Part shown: positions 43,762-51,833 of the stretch, piece after piece
Numbering within the stretch: position 1 is the stretch's first letter
Layout: every line of letters begins with the position of its first letter
Origin: Fictibacillus sp. BK138
GTDB lineage: Bacteria; Bacillota; Bacilli; Bacillales; Fictibacillaceae
DNA: 64,000 bases
Reading direction: 5' to 3'
Assembly: GCF_004216955.1 (NCBI RefSeq)
Contig: NZ_SGXL01000002.1
Coordinates: 1-64,000, forward strand
Notes under the pieces: generated by a model
Told to the model about the DNA's origin: nothing
The model's input: only the letters and a program-made list of their open reading frames with translations
Database searches by the model: none
Position numbers and translations under genes: made by a program

Positions 43762-43792
43762 ACTTTACAAAAGTAAGTTTAAAACGTATAAT
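43762..43792 (+). promoter_or_regulatory. Promoter with overlapping YodB-like operator
   Basis: TTTACA (43764-43769), 17 bp, TATAAT (43787-43792). The inverted repeat ACTTTACAAAAGTAAGT (43762-43778) covers the -35 box and resembles the reverse of the YodB/CatR operator (TACT-TTTG-AAGT). Repression by the adjacent HxlR protein is likely. Confidence 0.6.
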
Positions 43793-43845
43793 AAAAGGCA
43801 AATATTAAACTGTAGCTTAAGCTTTGTCGTATAGAGGTGAATGAT

Positions 43846-44163
43846 ATGGATTACAGCACTATGTGTCCGAAATATGAAGTTGCCATGGATATAATCGGTA
43901 AAAAATGGACAGGACTCATCATTCGAGTGTTGATGGACGGTCCTAAACGTTTTAAAGATATTAAATCTCAAATTCCCGAGATGAGTGACCGTATGCTTAC
44001 GGAACGAATGAAGGAATTAGAATCAGTTGGAATTGTCAAGCGCAACGTTTATCCGGAGACTCCTGTAAGAATCGAATATTCACTAACGGATAAAGGAAAT
44101 TCCTTGAAGTCAATTATTAATGCTATACAAGATTGGAGCGAACAGTGGGTCGATCATTGTTAG
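43846..44163 (+). CDS. HxlR-family redox-type regulator, YodB/CatR-like
   Basis: A 105-aa winged-helix protein. MDYSTMCPKYEVAMDIIGKKW has the conserved N-terminal cysteine (C7; C6 in YodB) by which this subgroup senses quinones and diamide. DGPKRFKDIKSQIPEMSDRMLTERMKELE is the HTH, followed by the wing (PETPVRIEYSLTDKG). The last residues HC* add a second cysteine at the C terminus. ATG 43846 lies 6 bases after AGAGGTG; a GTG at 43837 lies inside that site. A matching operator in its promoter suggests autorepression. Confidence 0.85.
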   Translation: MDYSTMCPKYEVAMDIIGKKWTGLIIRVLMDGPKRFKDIKSQIPEMSDRMLTERMKELESVGIVKRNVYPETPVRIEYSLTDKGNSLKSIINAIQDWSEQWVDHC

Positions 44164-44173
44164 GCTTCTTATA

Positions 44174-44207
44174 AGAAAAAGGACAGCCGTCTAGACGCTG
44201 TCCTTTT
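44174..44207 (+). terminator. Bidirectional terminator between the HxlR gene and yfkD
   Basis: AAAAGGACAGC-GTC/GAC-GCTGTCCTTTT stem with A and T runs on both sides; it adjoins the stop codon of yfkD. Confidence 0.88.
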
Positions 44208-45074
44208 TTACATATTACTCGTATGAAAACGGAATGATACGTGGTCTTGAATTGGAATCCAAGCACCGATTCCCTGCTGTGTAACGTTTTGAATGACGAT
44301 TTCTCTTTTTCCGCCTTTTAATACAATGTACACTTCTCCGTAAGTAACTCTTCCTCTTTCGTTAACTGCCGGAACATAACTGTGTAAGTAACCGACTTGC
44401 TTAGGAGAAACATGATATACATTTGGTTTTTTTGTTCCTGCACCTACTGCTGTCTGGAATGCAAGAGGCAGCTTCGATTTTTCCGCTGCTGCAATGAGCA
44501 TCATCTTTTGAACCGCTTCGCTGTTTGGAATGGAAGCCGTCAGTCCTCCGCTTACTTTTTTATGAGCTGTCTGGTTGTAATATAATTTAGCTATTGACTG
44601 TGCCCCTCTGTTATCTAAGCGGTTTGTATTGATCTGCTGATGCTCCCAGTTTACTGTAGTCTCAGTCGATTGATAAGAAAGCGGCCATTGACCTAAGTAA
44701 ATTTTAGCACGATACCAGAATGCAACTTTTGAAGCGTTTATGCTTGATTCATTTAAAAGTCTGATCAGATCAGGGTTCGTGATCGGAACATCAGATGTTT
44801 TTAGCATTGCCTTAGCCAATTTGCTCGGTTCAAGATATGGAAGATCTTGCGCTGAGTTAGGATACGTATTTTCTTTCGAGATGCTCAGCACCGAACCCGG
44901 AACTTTTATGTCAGCTTTTTGTTCCGCTTTTTGTTCCACTTTTTGTTCCGATTTCTCAGATGTTTTTTCTGCCGGTTTTTCCGCAGGCTTCTCAGTGGTT
45001 TTTTCCTTTGCTAACGCCTGGTTTGTAAAAGCAAAAAGCATAACAAATATGAAGATAAGAATTCTTTTTCTCAT
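44208..45074 (-). CDS. yfkD: YfkD-like secreted protein with charged linker
   Basis: A 288-aa protein with a signal peptide (about 1-22, ending NQALA). A lysine/glutamate linker (residues 24-55) is built from short EKPAEKPAEK and EQKVEQKAEQKA repeats; the B. subtilis YfkD is shorter there. The conserved domain (60-288) includes NPDLIRLLNESSINASKVAFWYRAKIYLGQWPL. GGAGG precedes ATG 45074. It probably lies outside the membrane. Its function is unknown. Confidence 0.85.
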   Translation of the reverse strand: MRKRILIFIFVMLFAFTNQALAKEKTTEKPAEKPAEKTSEKSEQKVEQKAEQKADIKVPGSVLSISKENTYPNSAQDLPYLEPSKLAKAMLKTSDVPITNPDLIRLLNESSINASKVAFWYRAKIYLGQWPLSYQSTETTVNWEHQQINTNRLDNRGAQSIAKLYYNQTAHKKVSGGLTASIPNSEAVQKMMLIAAAEKSKLPLAFQTAVGAGTKKPNVYHVSPKQVGYLHSYVPAVNERGRVTYGEVYIVLKGGKREIVIQNVTQQGIGAWIPIQDHVSFRFHTSNM

Positions 45075-45160
45075 GATTTCCTCCTTTACCCCTATTTTTT
45101 TCTATCTCATGAAATTTATCCGCGTGCACGGGTCTCTTTCACTGGGGTATTGTTGGAAAT

Positions 45161-45197
45161 AAAAAAATCCCGATTCATGAGTTAGAATCAGGATTTC
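45161..45197 (-). terminator. Terminator of the OsmC gene
   Basis: Minus strand AAATCCTGATTC...GAATCGGGATTT with a G-U pair, then T run. Confidence 0.85.
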
Positions 45198-45200
45198 TTA

Positions 45201-45584
45201 CTATGCTTGTATTTCAAAGCTTTCGGTGATATTGATGCTGTCCTTAACAGACTGTACCATCGAACAATTTTTCCGGGTAACTACTAAAGCTTTTTCAACT
45301 TTCTCATGTGGAAGTTCATTTCCCTTTATGACAAAATGCAGATGAATGTCTGATACTCTGTTTGCCTCGTTTTCATCACGTGTCACTTTTGCTGTAACCT
45401 CAATGTTTTCATATGGCAGCCTCATACGTTCTAATACTTTTCTTAAAACGCCGCCGCTGCAAACCGCTACAGAAGATACGAGGAGCTGAAATGGCCTGAA
45501 CCCATATTCGGCATCTCCGCTGATTTTTAGTGTTCCATATTCAACGGTCGTTTCAAATCCTTTTTCATTCATTTTAAAATCCAT
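45201..45584 (-). CDS. OsmC/Ohr-family protein
   Basis: A 127-aa protein of the OsmC family of thiol peroxidases. The two redox cysteines are in VAVCSGGV (near residue 43) and KNCSMVQS (near residue 107). The catalytic arginine of true Ohr is not obvious, so it may be one of the family's uncharacterised branches. ATG 45584 follows AGAGGTG; eleven upstream codons are dropped. Divergent from the yfkF-like gene. Confidence 0.85.
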   Translation of the reverse strand: MDFKMNEKGFETTVEYGTLKISGDAEYGFRPFQLLVSSVAVCSGGVLRKVLERMRLPYENIEVTAKVTRDENEANRVSDIHLHFVIKGNELPHEKVEKALVVTRKNCSMVQSVKDSINITESFEIQA

Positions 45585-45673
45585 TGTCAACACACCTCTG
45601 GTAAAGTTTTTATTCAACTTTTAACTGCATCCATTGTACAATGGTTTTAGTTTGTTTTGAAAAGGAGATGCTC

Positions 45674-46855
45674 ATGCAGCTTTCAACATATAGATTCTCT
45701 GTTTTAGTCAGCATTGTTTTTATTTCTGGTTTTGCACAAGGAATGTTATTGCCGCTGATCGCGGTTATTTTTGAGCAGAACGGAACCTCTGCATCGTTAA
45801 ACGGTTTCCACGCAACTGCGCTGTATATTGGGATTCTGATCGCTTCTCCTTTCATAGAGAAGCCCCTTCGTAAGTTCGGCTATAAACCGCTTATTATGTC
45901 AGGTCTTTTAGCAGTGATATTATGCTTTGCTTTGTTTCCGATCTGGAAAGTCTTTTGGTTTTGGTTCGTGCTGCGGCTGCTTATCGGAATCGGTGATCAT
46001 ATGCTTCATTTTTCTACTCAAACATGGATCACTTCGAATAGTCCAGAAAATAAGCGGGGACGGAATATCTCCCTTTACGGTATAGCATTCGGTGCTGGTT
46101 TCGGAATCGGACCTCTCATGACGAAAATGCTAGAGGTAAATGAAAACCTTCCGTTTTGGTTCGCAGCAGTTCTTTGCTTAATTTCATTTATATTAATGAC
46201 AAGTATACGCAATGAAAAGCCTGAGACGGAATCAGCACGAATGGCTGGTGTCACTGCATTTTCACGCTATAAAGAGGTACTTAAGATCGCCTGGGTTTCA
46301 TTGCTACCCCCATTTGCATACGGGTTTCTTGAAGCAACACTCCATGGATCTTTTCCTGTTTTCGCCCTTCGAAACGGTATAAGTCTGGATTGGGTAGCGG
46401 TCTTATTGCCTGCATTTGTATTAGGGAGCTTGGTTTTTCAGCTTCCGCTAGGTGTTTTAAGTGATAAATTTGGACGAAAGCCCATTTTAATCTTTTCTTT
46501 CGTTTCAGGATTTTTCTCGTTTTTAGCAACCTATTGGACATTGCATTCCTTCTGGGTCCTTCTTGCTCTGTTCTTTTTCTCAGGTATGTTTGTTGGATCG
46601 ATGTTTTCTCTTGGAATTGCCTATATGAGTGACCTGCTTCCAAAATACCATCTTCCTGCCGGCAACATTTTAGCAGGAATCAGCTTTAGCATCGGAAGTA
46701 TGACAGGTCCATTAATCGGGGGAAGTTTTATCAGTTGGTTTAAAGGCGGTGCTTTTGTTTTCGCGATCTGCGGTATGTTATTTATTCTTTGCCTGCCGAT
46801 TGTATTTACAAAAAAACGCACTTCTGATGAAGCTGCACAGACAAAAACGGCTTAG
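45674..46855 (+). CDS. yfkF: MFS transporter, YfkF-like
   Basis: A 393-aa transporter with about twelve membrane helices. The loop 2-3 motif is IEKPLRKFGYKPL and the loop 8-9 motif LGVLSDKFGRKPIL. AAAGGAG precedes ATG 45674; two earlier ATGs lie in or before that site. It fits B. subtilis yfkF by genomic neighbourhood. The substrate is unknown, and a proton-coupled drug exporter is the usual guess. Confidence 0.82.
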   Translation: MQLSTYRFSVLVSIVFISGFAQGMLLPLIAVIFEQNGTSASLNGFHATALYIGILIASPFIEKPLRKFGYKPLIMSGLLAVILCFALFPIWKVFWFWFVLRLLIGIGDHMLHFSTQTWITSNSPENKRGRNISLYGIAFGAGFGIGPLMTKMLEVNENLPFWFAAVLCLISFILMTSIRNEKPETESARMAGVTAFSRYKEVLKIAWVSLLPPFAYGFLEATLHGSFPVFALRNGISLDWVAVLLPAFVLGSLVFQLPLGVLSDKFGRKPILIFSFVSGFFSFLATYWTLHSFWVLLALFFFSGMFVGSMFSLGIAYMSDLLPKYHLPAGNILAGISFSIGSMTGPLIGGSFISWFKGGAFVFAICGMLFILCLPIVFTKKRTSDEAAQTKTA

Positions 46856-46902
46856 GTTAAATATTTTTTTGTACTTTACCCATATTATGAAAAGCAGGAA
46901 TT

Positions 46903-46930
46903 TTGACATTGAATGCGCAATCTTTAAACT
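46903..46930 (+). promoter_or_regulatory. Promoter of the thioredoxin-like gene
   Basis: TTGACA (46903-46908), 16-bp spacer, TAAACT (46925-46930). Confidence 0.55.
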
Positions 46931-46978
46931 AGAATTAATGATACTTTCACAATTTTGAATAATAAGGAGTAGATTTGT

Positions 46979-47431
46979 ATGATGAGATTACGTTCGGATA
47001 TGCCTGAACTTAGCGGTGCAACAGAGTGGATCAATGGAGAGGTCTCTAAGAGCGATCTTGTTGGCGACAAGCCGACCCTTATTCACTTCTGGTCAGTCAG
47101 CTGTGGTCTATGTAAAGAAGCCATGCCTAGCATCAACCAGTTTCGGGATGATTACAAAGATGAACTGAACGTTATTGCCGTTCATATGCCTCGTTCCGAG
47201 AAGGATCTTGATCTTGCACAGATTAAAGAAGTTGCTGCAGAACATGATATTACACAGCCCATCTTTGTAGACAATGATCATGCATTAACGGATGCATTTG
47301 AAAATGAGTATGTTCCTGCTTACTATGTATTCGATGCAGAAGGAAAACTTCGTCATTACCAAGCGGGCGGAGACGGAATGAAAATGCTGACAAAACGTGT
47401 TAACCGTGTACTAGGAAAAGAAACAAAATAA
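46979..47431 (+). CDS. Thioredoxin-like (TlpA/ResA-type) protein
   Basis: A 150-aa thioredoxin-fold protein. The active site is C-G-L-C in FWSVSCGLCKEAMP (residues ~38-51) and the cis-proline in EYVPAYYVFD. There is no signal peptide or membrane anchor, so unlike ResA it should work in the cytoplasm. The family is TlpA-like rather than classic thioredoxin because of the inserted helix (SEKDLDLAQIKEVAAEHD). AAGGAG precedes ATG 46979. Possible reductase for peroxiredoxins. Confidence 0.85.
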   Translation: MMRLRSDMPELSGATEWINGEVSKSDLVGDKPTLIHFWSVSCGLCKEAMPSINQFRDDYKDELNVIAVHMPRSEKDLDLAQIKEVAAEHDITQPIFVDNDHALTDAFENEYVPAYYVFDAEGKLRHYQAGGDGMKMLTKRVNRVLGKETK

Positions 47432-47460
47432 AAAACCGGGCTCAGCCCGGTTTTATTTTT
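47430..47460 (+). terminator. Terminator of the thioredoxin-like gene
   Basis: ACCGGGCTCAGCCCGGT stem followed by TTTATTTTTTT. It reads into the last codons (a lysine run) of the convergent vanZ-type gene. Confidence 0.88.
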
Positions 47461-47917
47461 TTTTCTTTTTTCCTGTAAACGGCCTTTCCATAAGCCTAAA
47501 TAGCAGGGCAAAGAACTTGTAGATAAATAAGCCCGTCATTGCGCCTAATCCGTTAAGAAGTATGTCATCGATATCGAAAATTCTTTTTGCATATTCGTAT
47601 TGCAGCACTTCAATAACAAAGCTTGTACCAAATCCAATAACAAACATAAGCCGCCATGAATTAAATACACGGAATATTAAAGGCAGCAAAAGACCAAGCG
47701 GTAAAAATAAGATAATATTGCCTATGATGTTTTTAAAAATCAAGTAGTAATCTCCGCTTCTCCACATGAGGCGTATACTATCGAACAAAACAAGATTTGC
47801 TGATTTTCCATATACGTACTCATTAAATGAGAAAAGCGTGGCTTTTATAAGAACAGCCATGTACACAATAAAGAAAAGTGCACCTATCACACTAAAAAAA
47901 ACTCTAACTTTTTTCAT
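47453..47917 (-). CDS. VanZ-family membrane protein
   Basis: A 154-aa protein with four hydrophobic segments and the VanZ features (NIIGNIILFLPLGLLLPL; SFVIEVLQ; RIFDIDDILLNGLGAMTG). The last five residues are lysines encoded by the terminator T run of the neighbour. AGGAGAAAGG precedes ATG 47917. Function unknown; family named for the teicoplanin resistance accessory protein, but no resistance is implied here. Confidence 0.85.
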   Translation of the reverse strand: MKKVRVFFSVIGALFFIVYMAVLIKATLFSFNEYVYGKSANLVLFDSIRLMWRSGDYYLIFKNIIGNIILFLPLGLLLPLIFRVFNSWRLMFVIGFGTSFVIEVLQYEYAKRIFDIDDILLNGLGAMTGLFIYKFFALLFRLMERPFTGKKKKK

Positions 47918-48036
47918 AACGCCTTTCTCCTGCCTTTATTTCAAAAATTCCCATAAGTGCCTTTTAAGTTTAACACGCAAAGGTCTTAAGGAGATACAGG
48001 TAAAAGACACAAAATCTCTCCAACATAGTCCTTCTA

Positions 48037-48633
48037 TTATGCGGTAATTTTCTTTTTGGCTCTTTTTACAACAATAAATAACAGAATCGCAGTCACGATA
48101 ATCGCAGCTACGGGGAGCATATATTCTTCTGCCTTTGCGCCGACATCTTTCCACTGCGGTCCAAATTGCTTCCCAAGATAAATATAAAATGCGGTAATCG
48201 GAAACATCGCGATGAATGTGTAGACCGAAAATACCCAAACATTCATTTTTGCCATGCCGCACGGAACAGATATAGTAGTTCTTACACCAGGAAGAAATCG
48301 TCCGAAAAAAGCGACTCCTGCACCGTATTTTTCAAAAAAGCGATCTGCGGCATCAATTTCTTTTTCTTTGATAAAAACATACTTGCCATACTTGATCAGA
48401 AAAGGTCTTCCGCCATATCTGCCGAGAGCATAAAGCGTCAGCGGTCCGAGCGTACCTCCTAAAGTTCCGGCAACAACCGCAAGCCAATAATTCATATCAC
48501 CTTCATATACCCAAAATCCTACGAGCGGTAGAACCAGCTCAGCGGGAACAAATTCAAAAGTGAGTGCAATAATTAGTCCAAGATAAGAAAACTGCTTTAA
48601 AAACTCAATAAATGAGAGTATAAGTTCTTCCAC
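48037..48633 (-). CDS. DedA-family membrane protein
   Basis: A 198-aa DedA-superfamily protein, probable lipid scramblase or flippase. It has the family signature GRFLPGVRTTISVPCGMAKMN and the earlier E...P motif FVPAELVLPLVGF, with five to six hydrophobic segments. GTG 48633 follows GGAGGGAG by 5 bases; the upstream reading frame to 48666 spans the site. Confidence 0.88.
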   Translation of the reverse strand: MEELILSFIEFLKQFSYLGLIIALTFEFVPAELVLPLVGFWVYEGDMNYWLAVVAGTLGGTLGPLTLYALGRYGGRPFLIKYGKYVFIKEKEIDAADRFFEKYGAGVAFFGRFLPGVRTTISVPCGMAKMNVWVFSVYTFIAMFPITAFYIYLGKQFGPQWKDVGAKAEEYMLPVAAIIVTAILLFIVVKRAKKKITA

Positions 48634-48718
48634 CTTATCTCCCTCCCTTTCTGTCCAGAAGCACAACGAAAAACATTATAACACAATCATAAAAATGCCT
48701 TAAAGTCTTCGCAATAAA

Positions 48719-48750
48719 GCAAAAAAAGCCGCCCGTAACCGGACAGCTTT
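48719..48750 (-). terminator. Terminator of the small N/K-rich gene
   Basis: Minus strand AGCTGTCCG-GTTA-CGGGCGGCT with two G-U pairs, then TTTTTTT. Confidence 0.75.
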
Positions 48751-48756
48751 TACTTA

Positions 48757-48861
48757 TTAATGAAAGTTGTTCTTTTTGTTAGCACTGCTGCTTGTCTTGT
48801 GTTTACTTTCATTTTTGTTGTTCTTGCTATGGTTAGTGTTTTGTTTGTTGCTTTTTCCCAT
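48757..48861 (-). CDS. Small Lys/Asn-rich basic protein
   Basis: A 34-aa ORF (MGKSNKQNTNHSKNNKNESK and on) made almost only of K, N, S, H, Q and T. AAGGAGG lies 9 bases before ATG 48861 and its own terminator follows. This composition and size are like minor spore proteins (SspN/SspP/SspL-type), but no family motif is visible. It lies between yfkH and the DedA gene, below the size limit of usual gene calls. Confidence 0.6.
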   Translation of the reverse strand: MGKSNKQNTNHSKNNKNESKHKTSSSANKKNNFH

Positions 48862-48904
48862 TTAGCAATACCTCCTTATTTCAAGGTACTACTAGTTTTT
48901 CCTA

Positions 48905-49789
48905 TCATTCAGCCTTTAACAAGCCCCTTTTCTTGGCAAAGTCGATCTTATATTTATGGAACGTAGCATTAAGCACACCGCCAGAAAGCAGAACGATTCC
49001 TGTTAGATAAAACCAAAGCATGAGTACAATAATAGCTCCAATACTTCCGTACGTTTGCGAGTAATTTCCGAAGTGATCTACATAAAAAGCAAATCCTAAT
49101 GAAACGATCTGCCATAAGAATGTAGCAACGAGAGAACCATACCAGATTTCACTGTATTTTAGCTTTTTACATGGGGCCATATAGTAAAGAATTGAAACAA
49201 CTGTTGCGATCAGAAAGAAACTGATCAGCCAGCGAAGTACAGACCATATTGTTAGAAATTCATCACTTAAACCTAAATAGGAAAATGCTGCATTGCCCAA
49301 CATCTTGCCGAACACCGGGAAAACCAAAGCGACAATAAATGCAAAAACTACACCAAAAGTTAAAAAGATCGATAAGATTCTTGTTTTGACAAAGCCTCTG
49401 CATTCTTCAACTCCATATGCTTCGTTCAATGTTTTAATAACAGCATTGATGGCGTTTGATGCTGACCAGATGGTTGCTAAAATCCCGATAGATAGCAATC
49501 CTCCACTTCTTCCTTCAAGCACTGCCAACAAATTTTCTCTCACAGAATCCATCGCCTCAGCAGGTACGAAATGTTCCAGGAGGTTCAGTGCCTCAGCAGG
49601 TTCTATAAAGAAAGCACCCAGAGTTAATAAGAAGATTAAAAAAGGAAACAATGATAAAAGAAAATAGTAAGCAAGCTGTGCTGCAAGCCCTGTTACGTCT
49701 CCCCTTTTAAAGCCGTGCATAAATTCAATTCCGAAAGATTTTGCTTTCATGTTTTTAAGAATATGCCATAAAGTCAATGGTTCTCTCAC
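48905..49789 (-). CDS. yfkH: YihY/UPF0761-family membrane protein, YfkH-like
   Basis: A 294-aa protein with about six membrane segments. Typical features are GDVTGLAAQLAYYFLLSLFPFLIFLL (residues ~30-55), WSASNAINAVIKTLNEAYGVEE and the NYSQTYGSIGAIIVLMLWFYLTG end. The family was formerly called RNase BN in error; it is an integral membrane protein of unknown transport role. The GTG start at 49789 has a poor site, and ATG 49750 is an alternative, also without a good one. Confidence 0.85.
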   Translation of the reverse strand: MREPLTLWHILKNMKAKSFGIEFMHGFKRGDVTGLAAQLAYYFLLSLFPFLIFLLTLGAFFIEPAEALNLLEHFVPAEAMDSVRENLLAVLEGRSGGLLSIGILATIWSASNAINAVIKTLNEAYGVEECRGFVKTRILSIFLTFGVVFAFIVALVFPVFGKMLGNAAFSYLGLSDEFLTIWSVLRWLISFFLIATVVSILYYMAPCKKLKYSEIWYGSLVATFLWQIVSLGFAFYVDHFGNYSQTYGSIGAIIVLMLWFYLTGIVLLSGGVLNATFHKYKIDFAKKRGLLKAE

Positions 49790-49859
49790 CCCTAACTTAT
49801 TTGTATAGTTCCTTTATCATTCCCTTTCCTAATGGTGATAAAAACTTTTTTCGACAGAA

Positions 49860-49884
49860 GTTTATATTTTTTTATAATGGGTAA
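49860..49884 (+). promoter_or_regulatory. Candidate sigma-B (general stress) promoter
   Basis: GTTTAT (49860-49865), 13 bp, GGGTAA (49879-49884), close to the sigma-B consensus GTTTaa-N12-14-GGGtAt, 51 bp before the GlsB-type gene. B. subtilis ywzA of the same family is known as a sigma-B gene. Confidence 0.6.
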
Positions 49885-49935
49885 CTTAAGAATAATTCCA
49901 TATTACAACCACACAAAAAAAAGGAGGAATTTTAA

Positions 49936-50190
49936 ATGAGTTTATTATGGGCACTTATAATTGGAGGAATCATCGGTTGGTTAGCAGGACTATTAACAGG
50001 GCGTGACGTACCAGGTGGAATCATCGGTAACATCATCGCTGGTTTCGTTGGTGCTTGGTTAGGTGGCTTATTATTAGGTGACTGGGGTCCAACTGTTGCT
50101 GGTTTCGCAATTATTCCAGCTATCATCGGTGCTATCGTAGTCGTACTTATTGTAAGCTGGATTATGCGCAGCATGCGTAGCCGTGCTTAA
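49936..50190 (+). CDS. GlsB/YeaQ/YmgE-family stress membrane protein
   Basis: An 84-aa very hydrophobic glycine-rich protein with three predicted membrane helices; GGIIGWLAGLLTGRDVPGGIIGNIIAGFVGAWLGG is typical of the family (shown in two parts: GGIIGWLAGLLTGRD and GGIIGNIIAGFVGAWLGG). AAGGAGG precedes ATG 49936. General stress-type expression is suggested by the promoter. The exact function is unknown. Confidence 0.88.
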   Translation: MSLLWALIIGGIIGWLAGLLTGRDVPGGIIGNIIAGFVGAWLGGLLLGDWGPTVAGFAIIPAIIGAIVVVLIVSWIMRSMRSRA

Positions 50191-50228
50191 TTAAGAAACA
50201 CCAAAAGAACATAATCAGAAATAAAAAT

Positions 50229-50278
50229 GAAAGCTGGCTCAAAAGATCTGAAATGGATCTTCTAGAGTCAGCTTTTTT
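50229..50278 (+). terminator. Terminator of the GlsB-type gene
   Basis: Outer stem AAAGCTG-CTC/GAG-CAGCTTT with inner AAGATC/GATCTT, then T run. Confidence 0.85.
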
Positions 50279-50350
50279 CATTATCTAGGGATATTTAAGG
50301 AAATATCAACACACATTATATTTGTTAAAATGATTAAGGAGGAAATGAAA

Positions 50351-50530
50351 ATGGACGCACAACGCGCACAAGAAATCTCTGCTTCAACTGCAATGGCTAA
50401 CGTCACATATAACGGACAAAGCATTTATATTGAGCATGTCGATCAGGAGAACGGAACTGCTACAATCCATCCACTCGATGAACCAAACAACAAACAAAGC
50501 GTTTCGGTTTCCAGTCTGGAAGAACAATAA
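50351..50530 (+). CDS. sspH: Small acid-soluble spore protein, H type (second copy)
   Basis: A 59-aa SspH paralogue (MDAQRAQEISASTAMANVTY; IYIEHVDQENGTATIHPLDE), same length as the copy at 5038 but quite different in sequence, so not a recent duplication. ATG 50351 follows AAGGAGG; seven upstream codons are not used. A CATTATA at 50314-50320 could be a sigma-G -10 box, but the -35-like GGATA is 20 bp away. Confidence 0.88.
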   Translation: MDAQRAQEISASTAMANVTYNGQSIYIEHVDQENGTATIHPLDEPNNKQSVSVSSLEEQ

Positions 50531-50532
50531 AA

Positions 50533-50566
50533 ACAACCCACCACATCCCGTGTGGTGGGTTATATA
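50533..50566 (+). terminator. Terminator of the second sspH
   Basis: AACCCACCACA-TCCCG-TGTGGTGGGTT perfect 11-bp stem, followed by TATATATTTTC. Confidence 0.85.
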
Positions 50567-50637
50567 TTTTCTCTATTTGAAGCTATTATCCAAAAGATTG
50601 TTGCTCCTAAACGATTTTGAAGAGCACTTCTTTGAAC

Positions 50638-50767
50638 AGTTAATTGGAGCGGAAGGACGAGACTCCTGCAGGATGAGTGGGACAGGTGAGACCACTCAAT
50701 GTCGCGAAGCGACGAGGGGGCTCACCGCACACCCTGCGGAAAGCGAGTTCTGTAGCGGAAATTAACC
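50638..50767 (+). repeat. Interspersed palindromic repeat, copy H
   Basis: Full copy whose ends changed together (AGTTAATT with AATTAACC) so the terminal pairing is kept. The central loop has GTCGCGAAGCGAC, a new perfect small stem. Confidence 0.88.
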
Positions 50768-50804
50768 CCTTACAAAAGCAACAAAGCCTACGAAAACAAT
50801 CTTA

Positions 50805-51230
50805 TTAAAACCGTTTCTTAAATACATAACTCGGCTTTTCATAATGCATCTTTTCTTCATAAAAACGGTGAGCATCTAATCGATTCACATTCGAACTCAA
50901 CGCTACACAGTTGCAATTGTTCTGTACTGCAAACGACTCCAAAAAGGCTAGCAGTTCTTCCCCATAACCTTTTGACCGCTCCTCTGAATCCGTGATCAGA
51001 TCATATAGATATATATGTTTTCCATCATAAAAGTTCGTTAGTATGGCGAAACCTGCAAGTGCGACAATCTTTTCGTTATGATAATTGGCAAACAGCGTAT
51101 AGCCTTCATTTTGCATTTGAAGAAATAATTCATAGAACAAGTCCTCTGAAAGATGCGTCCGCAGCTGGTTCATCACAGGAAATGCTTCGCGTACTTCGTG
51201 CTCTAACGACAATTGCCGAATCTCACCCAT
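50805..51230 (-). CDS. GNAT-family N-acetyltransferase
   Basis: A 141-aa acetyltransferase. Beta strands and the pyrophosphate loop (EERSKGYGEELLAFLESFA, residues ~82-100) are visible, then ALSSNVNRLDAHRFYEEKMHYEKPSYVFKK, the typical C-terminal end. GGAGGAG precedes ATG 51230. It lies 15 bases after the yfkJ-type stop and is probably co-transcribed. The substrate is unknown. Confidence 0.85.
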   Translation of the reverse strand: MGEIRQLSLEHEVREAFPVMNQLRTHLSEDLFYELFLQMQNEGYTLFANYHNEKIVALAGFAILTNFYDGKHIYLYDLITDSEERSKGYGEELLAFLESFAVQNNCNCVALSSNVNRLDAHRFYEEKMHYEKPSYVFKKRF

Positions 51231-51245
51231 TGTTACTCCTCCTGA

Positions 51246-51716
51246 TTAAAGCGATTCTCTATTTTTTATTTCGATAAGCAGTCTTTCACACCCTGCAGTT
51301 ACAAGGTCATATACTTCTTGAAAGTTACCGGTGAAATACGGATCTGGTACATCTTCAAACTCGTTCTCCGGCACAAAATCCAGAAGTCTTGCAATCATGC
51401 CTGTCTCTGATTGCCCTGCCATCTTGTGCATGTTTCCTATGTTCTCAGCATCCATTCCAATTATATAATCATATAGTGCCAGGTCGTTCGTTTTAATCTG
51501 ACGCGCCTTTTGACCTTCAAATGATATTTGATTCTTTGTTAAAATATTTCTTGTGCCTTCATGCGGCGGTTCTCCTACATGCCAATTGCCAGTTCCTGCG
51601 GAGTCCACAGAGATTCTCCCCTCTAGACCTTCTTTTCTAACGAGATCCCTAAAAATAGCCTCAGCCATTGGTGAACGGCATATATTCCCTAAACAAACAA
51701 AGAGTACTTTAATCAT
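51246..51716 (-). CDS. yfkJ: Low-molecular-weight protein-tyrosine phosphatase, YfkJ-like
   Basis: A 156-aa phosphatase. The P-loop C-x5-R is CLGNICRS (residues 8-15) and the general acid aspartate is in DVPDPYF (near residue 122). It removes phosphate from protein tyrosine or arginine; B. subtilis YfkJ is a tyrosine phosphatase linked to stress resistance. First of a two-gene unit with the GNAT gene. I see no strong SD before ATG 51716 (AAAGGGG is 9 bases away). Confidence 0.9.
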   Translation of the reverse strand: MIKVLFVCLGNICRSPMAEAIFRDLVRKEGLEGRISVDSAGTGNWHVGEPPHEGTRNILTKNQISFEGQKARQIKTNDLALYDYIIGMDAENIGNMHKMAGQSETGMIARLLDFVPENEFEDVPDPYFTGNFQEVYDLVTAGCERLLIEIKNRESL

Positions 51717-51785
51717 GATTCATACCCCTTTCTTCTTCCTTTTAAATTATAACATTTCTAACCCCTTTCAAAAGGAATTCTAAAG

Positions 51786-51829
51786 CAAAAAGAAAACCGG
51801 GCTTTTCTTCAGCCTGGTTTTCTTTTGCG
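51786..51829 (-). terminator. Terminator of the liv operon
   Basis: Minus strand AAGAAAACCAGGCT...AGCCCGGTTTTCTT with one G-U pair, then TTTTTGC. Confidence 0.88.
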
Positions 51830-51833
51830 ACAT

